Shown piece after piece: positions 12,040 to 24,472 of a stretch of DNA of 64,000 nt. The translations under genes and the position numbers were made by a program. The notes beneath the pieces were generated by a model that saw nothing but the letters and a program-made list of their open reading frames with translations, did not search any database and was not told the origin of the DNA. The stretch is from Prinsepia uniflora. Taxonomy: Eukaryota > Streptophyta > Magnoliopsida > Rosales > Rosaceae. Every line of letters starts with the position of its first letter. The first letter of the stretch is position 1. The DNA lies in assembly GCA_032719365.1 (NCBI GenBank), contig CM064863.1, positions 68,969,583-69,033,582 on the forward strand. The letters run 5' to 3'.

Positions 12040-12407
12040 AAAATTGATAATGCTCAAATTACGCATTTAATTAAACTCGTAATTCAAGTATATACATATT
12101 TTAAAACCCTTTTTGTGTCATTTTAGTATTGGTAAATATGGATCGTTTTTAACCTGAGAAATTAGGGAATATTAATAATGGTTAGTGAGAAAGAATAAAA
12201 GAATAAGATGGAGGAGTTTTGAGTAAAGTGTAATCATAAAAAATACAAGTAAAAACAAGTATAAAATTAATTCTGCTTTTACTTTAACCTATGTACAAGT
12301 AGACTTTCCTTAAACACAAAATTCACCAACACTCTAGCATTTGCATATATTTGAATCAATCACGAAATCCTACCTTCACAAACTCAAATTACTTCAAATA
12401 TTTTTCA

Positions 12408-12800
12408 TATTATAAATGCACCGAACAACAGATTTTTACTTATAATACAATTTACCTTAAGTTGTTAATTATATGCGCTGAACAGCGGTCAAACATTAAA
12501 TCATGTTCAATTCTATTCTAAATGTACCGAACAACGAATAAACATTTAGCTTTGAAATGAAGGTTAAGTACTAAAATGTAAGAAGTAAATGATTTTTAGA
12601 AAGTAAAACACATGTAGATTGGATTTAATTTTACAAAAGATAGGAAAGAAAAACTAACACATATATCGCATTATAAATAGAAGCAATAACAAATAAAAGA
12701 GTTTAAGAAGATGGAGAGCAAATATTACACTTTCAGAATGGATGAGAACAATGGATTGTTTTTCACAAGGATCACCGAACAGCGGCAGAAACCTTGTGAA
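12408..12800 (-). repeat. Four hairpins with a CGCTGTTCGG-like loop
   Basis: The loops on the plus strand read CACCGAACAACAG, GCGCTGAACAGCGG, GTACCGAACAACG and CACCGAACAGCGG. Arms include CTAAATGT with ACATTTAG (12518-12549) and TTCACAAGG with CCTTGTGAA (12762-12800). The set matches 56014-56370, with arm changes that keep pairing in the second and fourth. Confidence 0.8.
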
Positions 12801-13371
12801 GATGAAAAAGATAAAATAAGGGAAATTCAGACTTGAACTCTAAATTTTGTATTGGAAATATTTTGCCATAGTGACAGGACCCACCCCGATTATCACCTCG
12901 ATAACCGGGACGAACCTTACTCCCGTCTGACAATCACACTTAAAAGTACCAAAACAACCTCAAGAAACCATAAGTATAACTATCAGACCAGGGAGAAAAT
13001 GTAATACAACAGTAACACAGAGCATAGTGTTATACAAAATAGGCACAAAAGTCCTACTAGGCTATTCACGCAACGGAAAACGCCGCAAAGATTTATGCCT
13101 CTGTCCCTGCCTCAACGATCACCCCGACGCTTTTCACCACGACCTGGAGAGTAATTTAAAACCAGAAAAACGTGAGTGGACTAAAAAAAAACAACGTTTG
13201 AAAACAAGTTCTGAAACAAACAGGATTTACCCTCCGTTTTAAAGAAAACATGCATGCCTAACTAAGTATTGGAAAACAGCCATATAAAACAATAAAATGA
13301 TCATGCTAAAAGTGTACCATAAAACACGATATACCAACGTCAATGTCCGATCAAACCTGCTGGGTCTATCT

Positions 13372-13513
13372 GAGTCTTTAAACTCAATTCAGGCCTCAAA
13401 TGTAATCCGAGTCTTTAAACTCAACAGGCCTACGGGGGTAATATCGTAATATCCGAGTCTTTAAACTCAATCCGGACCCGCCCCCGTCATATATAATCCG
13501 GGTTTTTAAACCC
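13372..13513 (-). repeat. GAGTYTTTAAACTC palindrome array
   Basis: Three copies of GAGTCTTTAAACTC and one GGGTTTTTAAACCC within 142 bp. The outer bases change in step (GAG/CTC to GGG/CCC). It corresponds to 54107-54280. Confidence 0.82.
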
Positions 13514-13635
13514 AATATCCAGATCCAGCAAATCCAATCTAAACCATTTAAAAACCAGTTTTAAGTCCATATCCAAACCCGAATCTGAAACCACTGGTCC
13601 GAAGCCATTCCGGCATCCCGAACCTTCATTCCAAA

Positions 13636-16249
13636 TGACAGGACCCGTCCCGATCCCACGGGGACCACAAGGGGACGTGCCCTGCTCCCGTCTGACACCC
13701 AAATTAACATACCAATTTTAACCTCAAACGTTCAAATGCATAAATAACCAAAATAAAGTTTTTCATCAAATCCGAAATAAACAGATGTCAGACAAGGGAT
13801 GAAATCCAAAATTACAAGTTGCGAGCACGACTCTAAAATAAACCTGCGGGTAAACCACCCAACAGGGGTTCAGGTACGCAGAAGTAGATCTATGCCTCAG
13901 CCTCAGGATCCTCCTCTACCTCAGTAGCACCGCCTGGAGGGGTTACCAAAACAATAAGGGTGAGTGGGCCGAAACTCAAGTTTATAAAACCATTTAATAA
14001 GTAAAACATATAATTTACCCCTCCGTTTTCCAAACATGCATGCATTAGAATTTAAAACCATAAATCATATAGTATGAACCATAAGGCATGTAATAAAATC
14101 ATAAGATAAATTTTAGCTACTGCAATATACGTTCCGATCCTGACATCCCAGATGCCTGACGTCCCTGACGTCCAATAAGGTCACAGTCTCAAGGCTACGC
14201 GTGCCACTCGGGTCTCAATTCCAAGTCCAATCCCCGAACCCTGTCCCTGACGTCAAATAAGCAATCCTGCTCCTGAGTCATTTTACGGTCCGGTTCCTCC
14301 GTAGAATGACCCCTCGCAGGCAATGCGCTATGACCACTCCGGGGTACCACATCCGGAGGAGACAGTATCATAAGAATGGATCTATACAGTGCAGTACCAA
14401 ATACATTTTATTGATATCCACATGCAACACATATATATACATAGATAAAATCCAAACCGATCGTTAAGTTTCATCAGACGGGTTTCAAACCCAAATACCG
14501 TGAAACGTGCCATAACCATAATTTCAATATCATCTAAACCATTTCTTGATTCCAGCATGTGAACATATAAGTAAATCGGAAAAACATTTAAGCATGCAAG
14601 GTTTAATGAAATCGGGCCCACTCACAGTACGATCCCGCGGTGAATCTGCGCGTACGGACCTGTACCGGGATTATCGTACAATTCCTATTAGTCCAAATCA
14701 CACGTAAGGGTCACTACAAGTCTTAAATATTCATCCAAAAAGTCCAAAATAGAAACCGGCTCGGGGAAATCGTCCAAACACGTTTCCCGAGACAACCGGC
14801 CCTAAACTGACCCATCAAAACTATCTCAGATCAACATGGTTAATTCACCAAAAATGTTCAGAATGATGAGAGAAATAAAAGTCATGTTGATCGTGATCAG
14901 AGATAAGGCTCAACGCGCCCTCACGCGCCGCCCAAAGTGGCTGCGCGTGAAAGTCACGCGTCTGACACTGTAGCTACAGTTTCACCACCTTCACCCGTTT
15001 GTCTATAATACGGGCCTGCCACCCGCGGCTTGACCCGGTTAATTAACCACCAATCCTTAATCAATTGCCTTCGTTTTTATTCTATTATCTTCCCTAAACA
15101 TCTAATTTAGGTTCTGAGTCAATAATTTACCTTGACAAGTCCCCAATCGACCATTCGACCCGCGATCAAGCAAACGGGTCGATCACCATAACTTGCTGGT
15201 TTCCCAACCATTGTCCAATTAGCTTAACAGGGAGCATCCTAGGGCTAATACGAACTTTAAGGAATGATCAATTGAACAAAACGTTACCTGGAAGTAGCCG
15301 TCCAAACCTCTGAAATTCCTCTGAAAACGGCAGCCTCCGTCCCAGCTCCACCGTGGCTGGTTGCCCTCGATTTCGATATGGAGGTGTTCTAAACACTCCC
15401 AGAAAGCTCACTCAGTGCTTAGGTTGGTCCAACAGACCGTATAAATTGAAATCCAAAATTCCCTCCAATTTTCCCGAAACTCAATCTCTGGTTTTTCTCT
15501 CCAATTTCCAGCTCCCTCAACAGCAGAGTGAAGTTCACTCAAATTCCATTCTGTTTAAACCAACTGAGCCGTCCCAGCTGCTCGTGGAAGTCCACACTGT
15601 CCACTGAGATTTGTCCCCCGAAAAGCTTCGAATCTTCAAATTAAAAATGGTGGCTTTGCTGGATGAATCCAGCCATGTGTTGATGCCTATAGGGCTTAAA
15701 CAAATCCCAGCTTTCCAATCCACACATTGATTAAACAATTGGGACTCCGAACCACCGCACATGGTGGTGCCGCCCATGGTCCCCCTGCGGTTGCTACAGT
15801 AACCAGGGGTAAAATGACCAAAATGCCCCTGGTTCAATAATTACCAAAATGCCCTTCACTTTCTAGACCCGTAACTCAGCCATACGAAGTCCGATTTCGG
15901 CGTGCCGCCTGTCTACGGACTCAGGGCATCGAGACCTACCTAACGGTCCTTGAGTCATGTGAAAATTAGTTGCCAAACGAAAAGTCAACATTTTCGCCCC
16001 TAAAGTCCAAATTACGGTAATGCCCCTGAACTTCCGATAGTCATAACTTTTTCCCTGAGCGTCCGAATTGGACGTGCCACTTGTCTATGGACTCGTGACG
16101 TCCCGAACTACGTCACGGTCATTGGTCAAAGTCCATCTGACCCATAAATCAAAAAGTCAACAATTTGGCCATACCATACACAAGGGTAAAAATGTCAATT
16201 CATACATTAAATTACATTATTATAATCCTCGAATTTCCGGGGTGTTACA
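13636..16249 (-). mobile_element. Nested solo LTR, related family
   Basis: 2614 bp with the duplication CCAAA at 13631-13635 and 16250-16254. On the minus strand it starts TGTAACACCCCGGAAATTCG and ends GGGTCCTGTCA. It shares the terminal words with its host LTR but differs in the middle. It contains a GC-rich CACGCGCC block near 14911-14975. It has no coding sequence. Confidence 0.9.
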
Positions 16250-19137
16250 CCAAACTCAAATCCGGAAATCCACTTTTCAACTTTAAAACCAAATTTCGTG
16301 TTTCCGAAATCCGATTCTAAAACCGAAAACCTTGTTTGTCTAATCATGTTTCAAATCCACTATCATCATAGATAATCAGTAACAAAAAGCATGGCATGAA
16401 AATCATATATATAACATTTCTCGGAAAACGTGCAAAAACCCGTAATCGCCTCGATAAATGTGCAAACAGGTAAAACAGATATAATATAAGCAATGATCAT
16501 AAAAACATGCTTAAAAACATAAAACATGTAGATAAAAACGGTTAGGCATGCTCGTTAAAAGAGAAGGAGTCCACTCACAAATCCGTACGCGTCAATCGCG
16601 CTCCGTGCGCTCCTCGACCGTCTCAGAAGTGTCCCGTCCTGTCAAAAGTCACAAAATCGGGTCACAATTACTTCAAATACGCTTATCCTAATTTCCCCAA
16701 TTTTTCGGAATTTTAAACGCAATTTAAACGAAAACCCTAAACCTTCGAATCCTCGAACAAACCCGATCCAGTGTCCGATTAACACGAAACTTGTCTCAAA
16801 AGATTTGTTACATCGATTAGAGTGAAAACCATGTTGGAAGGTTCCCCAGATTCCTCCCCACGCGCCCTTACGCGCCGGCCAAAGAGGCTGCGCGTGGGCT
16901 TCACTCGCCTGCTACAGGGTCGTCTTCAACCTTTGGTTAGCCGGTTCAACTGTACTAAACCGGCGTGACCGGTTCTCCCTCATTTCCTACTCAAATCCAG
17001 TCCTTTCAATCCCATTAGGTTCATCCTGGCCTAAGCAATTGATTCCAATCCTAAAATCTAGACATTAAAGCCTCTAATCCATCGTCCTCAAGCTCGAACA
17101 AAACTGCCTGAAACCTCTGTTTTGGTTCCCGGCCAACCAAGAACTCCCCCGTCATGGCTGCGAGTTTAAACCATTCCTAGGGACCTACTGAGTCTCACAG
17201 AACTCACAGAACTCCCTCGACTCAGCCCCAAAAGCCACGACTTTCGAATTGAACAAAACGGGAAAAAACAGGGGGACAGAGAACACTTACCCTTGCTCCG
17301 GTCTCCGCCGTGCTCACCGCCGTTTTCCACTGAGTACACACGACTCTCCTCAGGTCACTGAACATGTCCACCCGTCCAATTTAATGGTTTGCTCAACTGG
17401 GGTGCACAACCGTGTACGGTGTCCCTGCTCTGTCTCCTGGTTCTGTTTGCTTACACACACACAGTCACCATCTAGCCCTCACTAAAACACGATTACAAAC
17501 TCATCAACCTGTCCTCGATCACTCACTCAAGCTCAAGGTCTTCAATCACTGGAAATCGATCAAGAAAATCTCACGGTCTCACTCTCCCTGTTTCTGTTCT
17601 TCGAACCAAATGCACGGTTCAATATCAAGCATTTTGTAGCCGTGTCTATCCAAACTGCCTAGAACCCTCTAGGAAGTCCCCCACGTGTCCAACTCTCCCT
17701 GGACAGAAAGAAAATATCCAATCACACACTCTCATGTGGTCTTATCTGATTGGACCAAGTTTGAAAAGACCAAAGTGCCCCTAAGTCCAAAATTACAATT
17801 TTGCCCTCCAACTTCATAGACCCATAACTAATCCATCTGACGTCCGATGACAGCATGCCGCTTGTCGTTGTACTCAGGATGTCGAGACCTATCTAACAGT
17901 TCTCGGTCTACATGAAAACCAAGCGTCCAGTAAAAAGTCAACATTTTCCCCAAAATTACGGTAACGCCCTTAACCTTCCGAACGCCATAACTTTTCCTCC
18001 GATTGTCCAAATCGGACGTGCCACCTGTCTACGGACTCGTGACGTCCCGAAATACGTCACGGTCAACGGTCAACGCTCGTTCAACAAACAAATCAAAAAG
18101 TCAACTTTTGGCACACGATTCACAAGGGCAAAATCGTCCTTTATATACCAATATTTTTACAAAATTACATTTGTACCCTTCCTGAAGGTACGGGTTGTTA
18201 CACATAGTTTCTCCTAAGGAAGGCTCAAAGTGTTCCTAAAAGAAAATTCCCTAAACAAGGAAAATGAACCCCTATTTATAGGGGAAAAAAACTACATAAA
18301 CTCTAAAAAAAATAAAACAAAGTAAATAAAAATTACAATAAAAAAATAAATAGAAAAATGATGACTAAGTGGCTGATTTGGGTTGAAATCATTGTGAAAA
18401 CCTGCCCAAAAAGGGGCAAGTTTGATGCAGAAAATTCAGGGCTGGAGTAGTCTTCAATCCGGCAGATAGCAGCTGAAAAAAGAAGGGGGAGTCGGCGCGC
18501 CAGGTGGGTTCTGACAGCAGTAGGTTCGGTGGTCAGTGGCTAGTTAGCGAAGGACAGATTGGTCCTTTGTCCATTGGACTGAAGAGGGGCTAGACAATGG
18601 GCTTCGACACACAAGCGCCGAGGCACAGAAGGGCGAAGCAAAAGACGCGTGCTACCATGGAGAAGCAGGCTTCGGCGCATGCCTGCTGACGCGAACGTGG
18701 GGCTGTCAGCGCCTACATCGCGGGTCGTGGGTTGGGTCGAACCGCACATGATTGGATTGGGCTCGCACGTGTTGGATTGGGCTGGAGTCGCTTTGCTGGG
18801 CCACGTCACTGGGCCGCGTGTACTAGTCTTCTGAGCCGGATTCGCTAGGCTTTGGGTTGTAAAGAAAAATGGTCTGGGCTCATTTAAGTATGGTTTTAGT
18901 AGCCTCCCACCGAATTTCCTTGAGATTTTCGGTGGCCTCCCTTGTTTCGTCCATAATTACTTCTTTATGATTCTGATTGGGACTATTCTTTCGCCAAAAC
19001 ACTCCAAATATCAAGTTTTATTTATTTCTGCAAATTTCCCACAAAAATAATTATTTTCTCCAATTTTTTAGTATTTTAATATTAAAAGTCAAGTATAATG
19101 GGTATAAAATAATACTTAATTGAAGACTTATTAGTCA

Positions 19138-19277
19138 TGGGCCCGACTTCAGAATACAGAGCTCGTGCAAGATACCCTTCTAACCCCATGAGTCGGGCTC
19201 GTTTCGTCAATACTGAGTCCTAACTCCCCAACAATCTAATCCTACAAGAGAGGAGGACAATCTGCACCTAACACCAA
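19138..19277. other. Unassigned spacer
   Basis: 140 bp between the gypsy LTR and a CACTA-like element, containing words such as GCCCGACTTC and GAGTCGGGCTCG. I see no coding region or known element. It should continue from 23780 if the CACTA-like element is removed, but I could not match it to the LINE there. Confidence 0.5.
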
Positions 19278-19807
19278 AAACACTACGCCATATATGAGAA
19301 TAGACTTCACTATAAAGATGTTAGATAAAAATTAATCTGATGTTGTTGCTAATATAAGCATCAGTTTCCTATTTACTGAAGTGTAAAATGTACAACAACT
19401 TCAATATACATATAGTCTGATGTCTTTATGTTTATTTAACATAAGATGGTTTTAAAGTTCGAAGTCTATGTAAAACTTTATTTCTATAAGCTTGCATCAG
19501 TTATGAAAAACTCAATCTACCGATGCCTTAAGTAAAAAGTCAACATAAAAGTCTTCCCTCCTCCAATTTTAGCTTTCCCCCGTCTCCAATTTCATTCTAA
19601 GTCATTAATAACTCTTTCCCTCCAATTTAATTCTAGCTCCAACTTTCCCCCTTCTTAGACTATATTCCAAATCATGAAAAACTTGAACTCAAACATAAAA
19701 ACTCTTCGACTTTAACCCTTAATTCTCCAGTAGAAAAAAAAAAACCTAGCCTAGTCTCCTACAATCTCTGAACCACAGCCCAGCTGCGAGCCTACAAGTC
19801 TGCAACT

Positions 19808-19990
19808 TTGACCTTCGCTGATTGCCTTCGACCTTCAGCCTTCACCTGTGACTTCGACCTTCAGCCGTCGCCTGCGACTTCGACCTTCAGCCGTCGCCTG
19901 CGACTTCGACCTTCAGCCGTCGTCGGCAACTTCGACTTTCGCCTACGACTTCGACCTTCGCCTACACCCTTCTTTCTCGCCAATCGCCAT
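19808..19990 (+). repeat. GC-rich tandem repeat, CTTCGACCTTCAGCCGTCG
   Basis: About four copies of a 24-26 bp unit containing GACTTCGACCTTCAGC. They are embedded in AT-rich flanks with a composition unlike the rest of the element. The open frames are only simple-repeat peptides. Confidence 0.78.
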
Positions 19991-20922
19991 CCACCTTCAG
20001 TCTCGACATCGACCTTCGCCTTCTCTCTCTAGCACCACGCCGTTCGCCGCCCGCTGGACGCCGCACTTCAACTGTGAGCCTTATCTCAGCCTCTCCATCA
20101 AAATTCCTCATGGCTGGTGCAAGTGATTGCTTCTGATATGTGGATTATGTTGAAATAGTTTTCCATGATTATGAAATTGAATGAGATATAGTAACATATG
20201 GGTTCATGTTCTTGCCATTTGGGACAGGGAGGATAGGGTATCTGTTAATTAGCTTGAATGAGATGTAGTCGGTATATATTGTATTTGCTTCTTCTAAACA
20301 GATGCAATAAATCATAAAATGACTACTGACCATTGCCAATGACTTGTGGTCGAATTGTACGAGGGATAATTGAATTGAAGAAGAAGACAAAAACATAATT
20401 ATAAGAACCAAACAAAATACATTAATCTTCGTTTAACGTAGTACACGTCCATTCATTCGACATCATAACTTAGAACAGTTCTAGGAAACCTAAGATCAAG
20501 AACAAACATGAAAATCAAGCAACGCCCCTATTAATTATGGATTATCTTATGAAAAATTGGATCGATCCGAGTTTCAAACTATCAGATGATTCAATGGTGT
20601 TCCAAGCTCGAATCCTTGACGATGTTCCAAGCTCGAATCCTTGATGATTCAATGGTGAGTTTAAGAAAATTTAAAATAAACAATGCTTTGGCGGTACAAA
20701 ATTTGAGCAGGTTTTGGTTCAAATTGGTACAAAGTATGAAAATAAAATTTGGTATTGGATTTACAGAAGAAATCTGCGGTGCTTCCTATTCGGATGTTTA
20801 AAGATCTTTTTTTTTAATCTCATGTGGTCTTTTAATTTTGATTTGCATCCACATCGTTACACCTAGTCTTCTGGTTACTTGTCAAACATAGTTCATGTCT
20901 CTCTGGGAATTTGTTTGTGCAG

Positions 20923-21783
20923 AAATTGGAGGATGCATTGATAAGTGCAAAGAAGAACACTTCACACCCCACAAGGTGAAGTTAACCAAGGTATTTCTAG
21001 TTTCTTTAGATTGGCTTTTAATCAACTCTGGCATCGGTTAAATTAACGCTTGTTTACTCTCTTTGTTTTGCAACTTCATAAATCCTTTATGCAAGTGAAA
21101 GATTACAGTGAGAGACTTAAAAGCTCTGAACATGAACTTCAGGTTGGTGTCTTTTCTCCTATTAAGCTTGTACAGGAAAACAATTCTGATATATTTCCTT
21201 CGCCTTTATGCTTATATTGAGTAAATAAATGAACCGTTGGAAATATGCAAATGAGAAAGAACATTTTTCCTGAGTTATATTGGTGAATTGGAGTCAAACT
21301 ATCTAGCTTTGCGTGTATCTTTCTCTTGGATCTATTTTCTCTGCAGGATTGAGGCAGAAATTATCAGGCTTCGCAGATTTTTGGAGGTGGAGTTTTACTT
21401 TCAAATGAGATTTTATGAGATTAGTTTAGTAATTACAAAATTTGATGTGTTGTTTTACACTTTAATGACATGATCAAAATAACTTTACACTATTTCGTGA
21501 TTTTGCAAGTTATGCCATGATCATAATAACTTTACGGCTTGCAGCCTTGAAATTGATTAAGATGCTATAGGTTAAAAACTTAGGTAGTTAGCCTATTTTG
21601 TGATGTCTTTATTTATTAAGTTGGTTGTTTCGATTTTGCTTCACTTTTTTATTTTGCTTCTTTTTGGTTGCAGAGATGGATCTCTACGCGACGAAGAGGA
21701 AGCAACTTCAATCGCTTTATAAAGAGCACGGAATTCCAACAAATTTAACGAACGCTGAAATGGCCAATTCAATCGCTTTGTAA
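20923..21783 (+). pseudogene. Captured multi-exon gene fragments, identity unknown
   Basis: Four exon-like blocks are each preceded by a pyrimidine-rich AG, and the first three are followed by GT: 20923-20990, 21096-21142, 21347-21386 and 21674-21783. They encode charged, helix-like peptides (for example DYSERLKSSEHELQ and IEAEIIRLRRFLE). The last starts at an ATG at 21676, gives 35 residues (MDLYATKRKQLQSLYKEHGI...) and stops at 21781-21783. The ending resembles a KRK.LQ..KEHGIP motif I associate loosely with plant proteins of unknown role. The introns are retained, so capture was from genomic DNA. I cannot name the donor gene. Confidence 0.5.
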
Positions 21784-23639
21784 AGAGAGGTAGGCTCGCC
21801 AATTCAATTTATCAGGCGATTTATGTTCTTCAATTGTCGTCGTGTGTGTGCTTTTTACCAGTTTCAAATGATTGGTGTTCTTTTTGTATCATTGATTTCT
21901 GCGATTGAAGTGCCCCTAGGATTTTCTGTATTCTGCATTTATGTATCATCTAAGGTATGTTTCTATAATTTTAAATCAGGGTTCTTAATTATTTCTCTGT
22001 TCTACATTTCCCTGGTTTTCAGTCCATTTATGGGTTTTCCTTTTTGCTATGAGTATCAACTGATATTACTCTTCAAAAATTGTTGAAATAGGTTTGTAAT
22101 TGGGTTCCTGTTTTCTGTTCATTTATGTTGGTTTGATGTAATTATCTTTCACAGTAGGGGCATTTCTAGGTTTCTCACTATAATTGATACTTGGTTCATC
22201 AATGTTAAAATTGATACTTGGTTCATGATAATCCATATAATCAATGTCGCACTCAGATTTAGTTACTTAATTTCAATTAGAGTACGAAAATGCCATGTTA
22301 CTTAATTTTGACACTTTGATGTTAAAGTATTTATGATTTTGCATTTTCTATTTGCAGTTGTTGTGGACCTTTTCAGTTTTTCTATCCGCCTCACATTTTA
22401 CATTTAAAAGGAAGATAAATTATTAGGTCGGTGCTTGCATGTATTTGATAGTAAGTTTCAAATCGAAGTACATTAAGATAGAATATACTTACGGTAAGAT
22501 TTGATGAACTGTTAGGGATATAGGCCATGAGATGTATGTTCTGTGTCATAATATATTATGTATTAATTTTTTTGTTCTCTATGATATCCCAGGTGCTTCA
22601 GGTTATTTATGGACGTAGTTCCAATACTACAACTTCTTATGAAGTTGTGTTTTTGAAGTATATATGACTTGCTTACATTTAATTCTAAATGGTTTCTTAT
22701 GTTGTGATAGTATAATATATGACTTGCACACAGCTTTCTGTTTTGAATTAGAATTTATTATTACGTAATAAAAGCTCAAATGCAATAATTAAGACTAAAA
22801 AATTTGCATGATGTACCTTCAAAAGCATTTCCATGATTTCCATCCTTTAAAATGCAAAGGGTGAGTGTATAGGATTGTTAATTGTTCGATTTGATATTGT
22901 TCAGGGACTTAACTTAAGATTTTGGTCATTGTATCTAAGGGAAGCTAAAGTGGCCAATGTTCCTTAGTGGCAAATTTAACTTTTAGTTTTGTCTTTTTCC
23001 AAAACTTCTCTGTTGTATGAAACCCACAACATCGTGTGGGCAATTTGCTAGTTCTTTTCTAATTGCAAAACCTGACGAGATGGGCTGAATCTCTTCTCGA
23101 GCTATCTCACTTGGAATTGATGTATTATATTTATAACTATTTTTATTATTATGAAATTGTAAGCACATTTTTATTTAATTAATGACTTAAATCAACATTT
23201 GCTATTACAAAGCAACAATGCATATTTATGTAATTATTGATGTCTTTAATTTCAATCATTTAAAGTTGTTGAATATGTAAAAAAAGATGCCTAATACAAA
23301 AATAAAAAAATAAAAAATTGATGTTAGTAGTCTATAACGACATCAGTTTAAACAAAAAACTGAAGTCTATAGTATGAAAATTGCATTAATACTTTAAAAT
23401 ATACGAAGTAAGGAAAAATTAACATCAAATTATTATTAAATATTGAAGTTGTAATAATAATATAACATCGGGTTTTATGTTGAGACTGATGTTATTAAGT
23501 ACAAAAGGTATCGGTTGTAAAGAAGAGATTGATGTCATTGCCTACATAAGACATCAAAAGTAAACACTTTTAGTCTAGTTGGAAGGATCATAGACATCAA
23601 ATATTTATAAAACCAATGTTGTAGGTGGAATACATTACA
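21784..23639. other. AT-rich interior of the CACTA-like element
   Basis: No convincing coding sequence. The first 300 bp may be retained intron or downstream sequence of the captured gene. The rest is AT-rich and unassigned. Confidence 0.4.
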
Positions 23640-23776
23640 GTTAAAAACCGAAGTGTATTCCTATAGAAACAATATCATGTCCCAATACTTCGGTTCTAAC
23701 CCCCAATAGACTTCGGTGCTAACCCCCAATAGACTTCGGTTTTTCACCGAAGTCTATGACCAAATTTGGCATAGTG
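23640..23776. repeat. Right subterminal repeats and terminal inverted repeat
   Basis: Four copies of CTTCGGT with spacers CTAACCCCCAATAGA, then a hairpin of AGACTTCGGT and ACCGAAGTCT around TTTTC, then the terminal repeat. Clustered subterminal repeats are the usual binding sites for CACTA transposase. Confidence 0.75.
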
Positions 23777-24194
23777 AAAGCTCTTCTCAAAGTTGATTTT
23801 CTAACCAGAGCATAACTCATATAAATTCAAGATCTCCTTCAAACAAACAACCCCCTCCAAAGTTTCCTTAGAGAATAGAGCATAATCATCTGTAAAGAAT
23901 AAATGGATGACACGAAAAGCGCACGGGGCAACTAGGATCCCCCAAAGTACCCCGACTTCTATCTTCCTATGAATAAGAGCCGATAAACATTTAGCACACA
24001 AAACAAAAAGGAAGGGAGAAAGAGGGTCAACTTGTCTCAAACCTCTGGAAGGCCATAGTACATCAGTCGGAGATCCATTCATACGAACAACTGAAATAAA
24101 TAGTAGAGATGCATCCCTTGATCCACTGATAGAAAACCGAGTGCAAGCCCAACTGTATGATAACCTCCAGAAGGAAGTCCCACTCTACTCTATC
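23777..24194 (-). pseudogene. LINE reverse transcriptase, C-terminal half
   Basis: On the minus strand this reads as the middle and end of a plant L1-type reverse transcriptase: DRVEWDFLLEVIIQLG at the right end, then PSRGLRQVDPLSPFLF, HLFFTDDYALF and NLYELCSG. The usual F/YADD catalytic block reads FTDD, so one residue is changed, and frames shift near 24070. It adjoins the other half at 48319-48647; the TRIM sits between KAYD and RVEW. Confidence 0.85.
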
Positions 24195-24469
24195 TGTAAG
24201 ACCCGTATCTTGGGAAGAACGGTGAACAATCTCACATCGCTCGGGGAGAGAAAAGTGAAGTGCATTATATGTGTGGACACATATCTTCCTAGCTGCAGAG
24301 ATTTTCACCTTTATTGGGCAGCTTGAGTTCTTCTATGACCAATCTCCAGATGCTATGCGGAGTTTATGCAGTGCCTTGTCACTTCTGACGACCGCATTGG
24401 GGAACTATCTGAGCTCTTTACTTCTAAATTGTAACTTACTTCACAACAAAGAGTGGTCGGGTCGTGACA
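24195..24469 (+). repeat. First LTR of the TRIM, chimeric
   Basis: 275 bp. The first 90 bp (to ACACATATCTTCC) and the last 15 bp match the second LTR. The middle, where the second LTR has the 5S-like block, is replaced by an NPF gene fragment. Confidence 0.78.
24292..24423 (+). pseudogene. Captured NPF (NRT1/PTR family) transporter exon fragment
   Basis: A 44-residue open stretch begins AAEIFTFIGQLEFFY, continues QSPDAMRSLCSAL and ends GNYLSSLL. This is the well-conserved region near the tenth and eleventh membrane helices of plant NPF proton-coupled nitrate/peptide transporters. It has no start codon and no neighbouring exons; after LSSLL the reading leaves the family. It is embedded inside a retrotransposon LTR, so it is a transduced piece and not a working gene. 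The family match is recalled by eye, and the subfamily is not determined. Confidence 0.8.
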
Positions 24470-24472
24470 GAA

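Larger units (their letters stand above)
12872..18202 (-). mobile_element. Solo LTR of a second gypsy-like family, carrying a nested solo LTR
   Basis: The 5-bp duplication CATAG lies at 12867-12871 and 18203-18207. On the minus strand it begins TGTAACAACCCGTACCTTC and ends GGGTCCTGTCA. Without the nested copy (13636-16249 plus one duplication) it is about 2.7 kb. It is the same family as 51978-54874 (plus). There is no internal domain, primer site or second LTR, as expected after LTR-LTR recombination. Short open frames inside it are not genes. Confidence 0.9.
12045..19137 (-). repeat. LTR of the minus-strand tRNA-Asp-primed gypsy element, interrupted
   Basis: On the minus strand the LTR starts TGACTAATAAG at 19137 and ends ATTATCA at 12045. 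Without the insertion at 12872-18207 it is about 1.76 kb. It aligns by eye with the LTRs at 54921-57010 and 60258-62347 from start to end, including the shared block GGAGT.TTTTGGCGAAAGAAT, a TATAAATAGG-type TATA box and the four CGCTGTTCGG hairpins. Gag at 1-697 lies on the expected side. Confidence 0.85.
19281..23776. mobile_element. CACTA-like element with captured gene fragments
   Basis: 4496 bp. The left end is CACTACGCCATATATGAG; the right end, inverted, is CACTATGCCAAATTTGG. AAA lies on both sides (19278-19280, 23777-23779), fitting the 3-bp duplication of this superfamily. Subterminal repeats include AGACTTCGG and ACCGAAGTCTATG near the right end and GATGTC/CATCAG words at both ends. 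No transposase was found, so it is non-autonomous. Between the ends are a GC-rich repeat and a run of exon-like segments, so it resembles a Pack-CACTA. Confidence 0.82.

Noticed and set aside
17249..17639. Two overlapping frames of 75-78 codons
   Set aside because: They lie inside the solo LTR 12872-18202, without homology or a start context that stands out.
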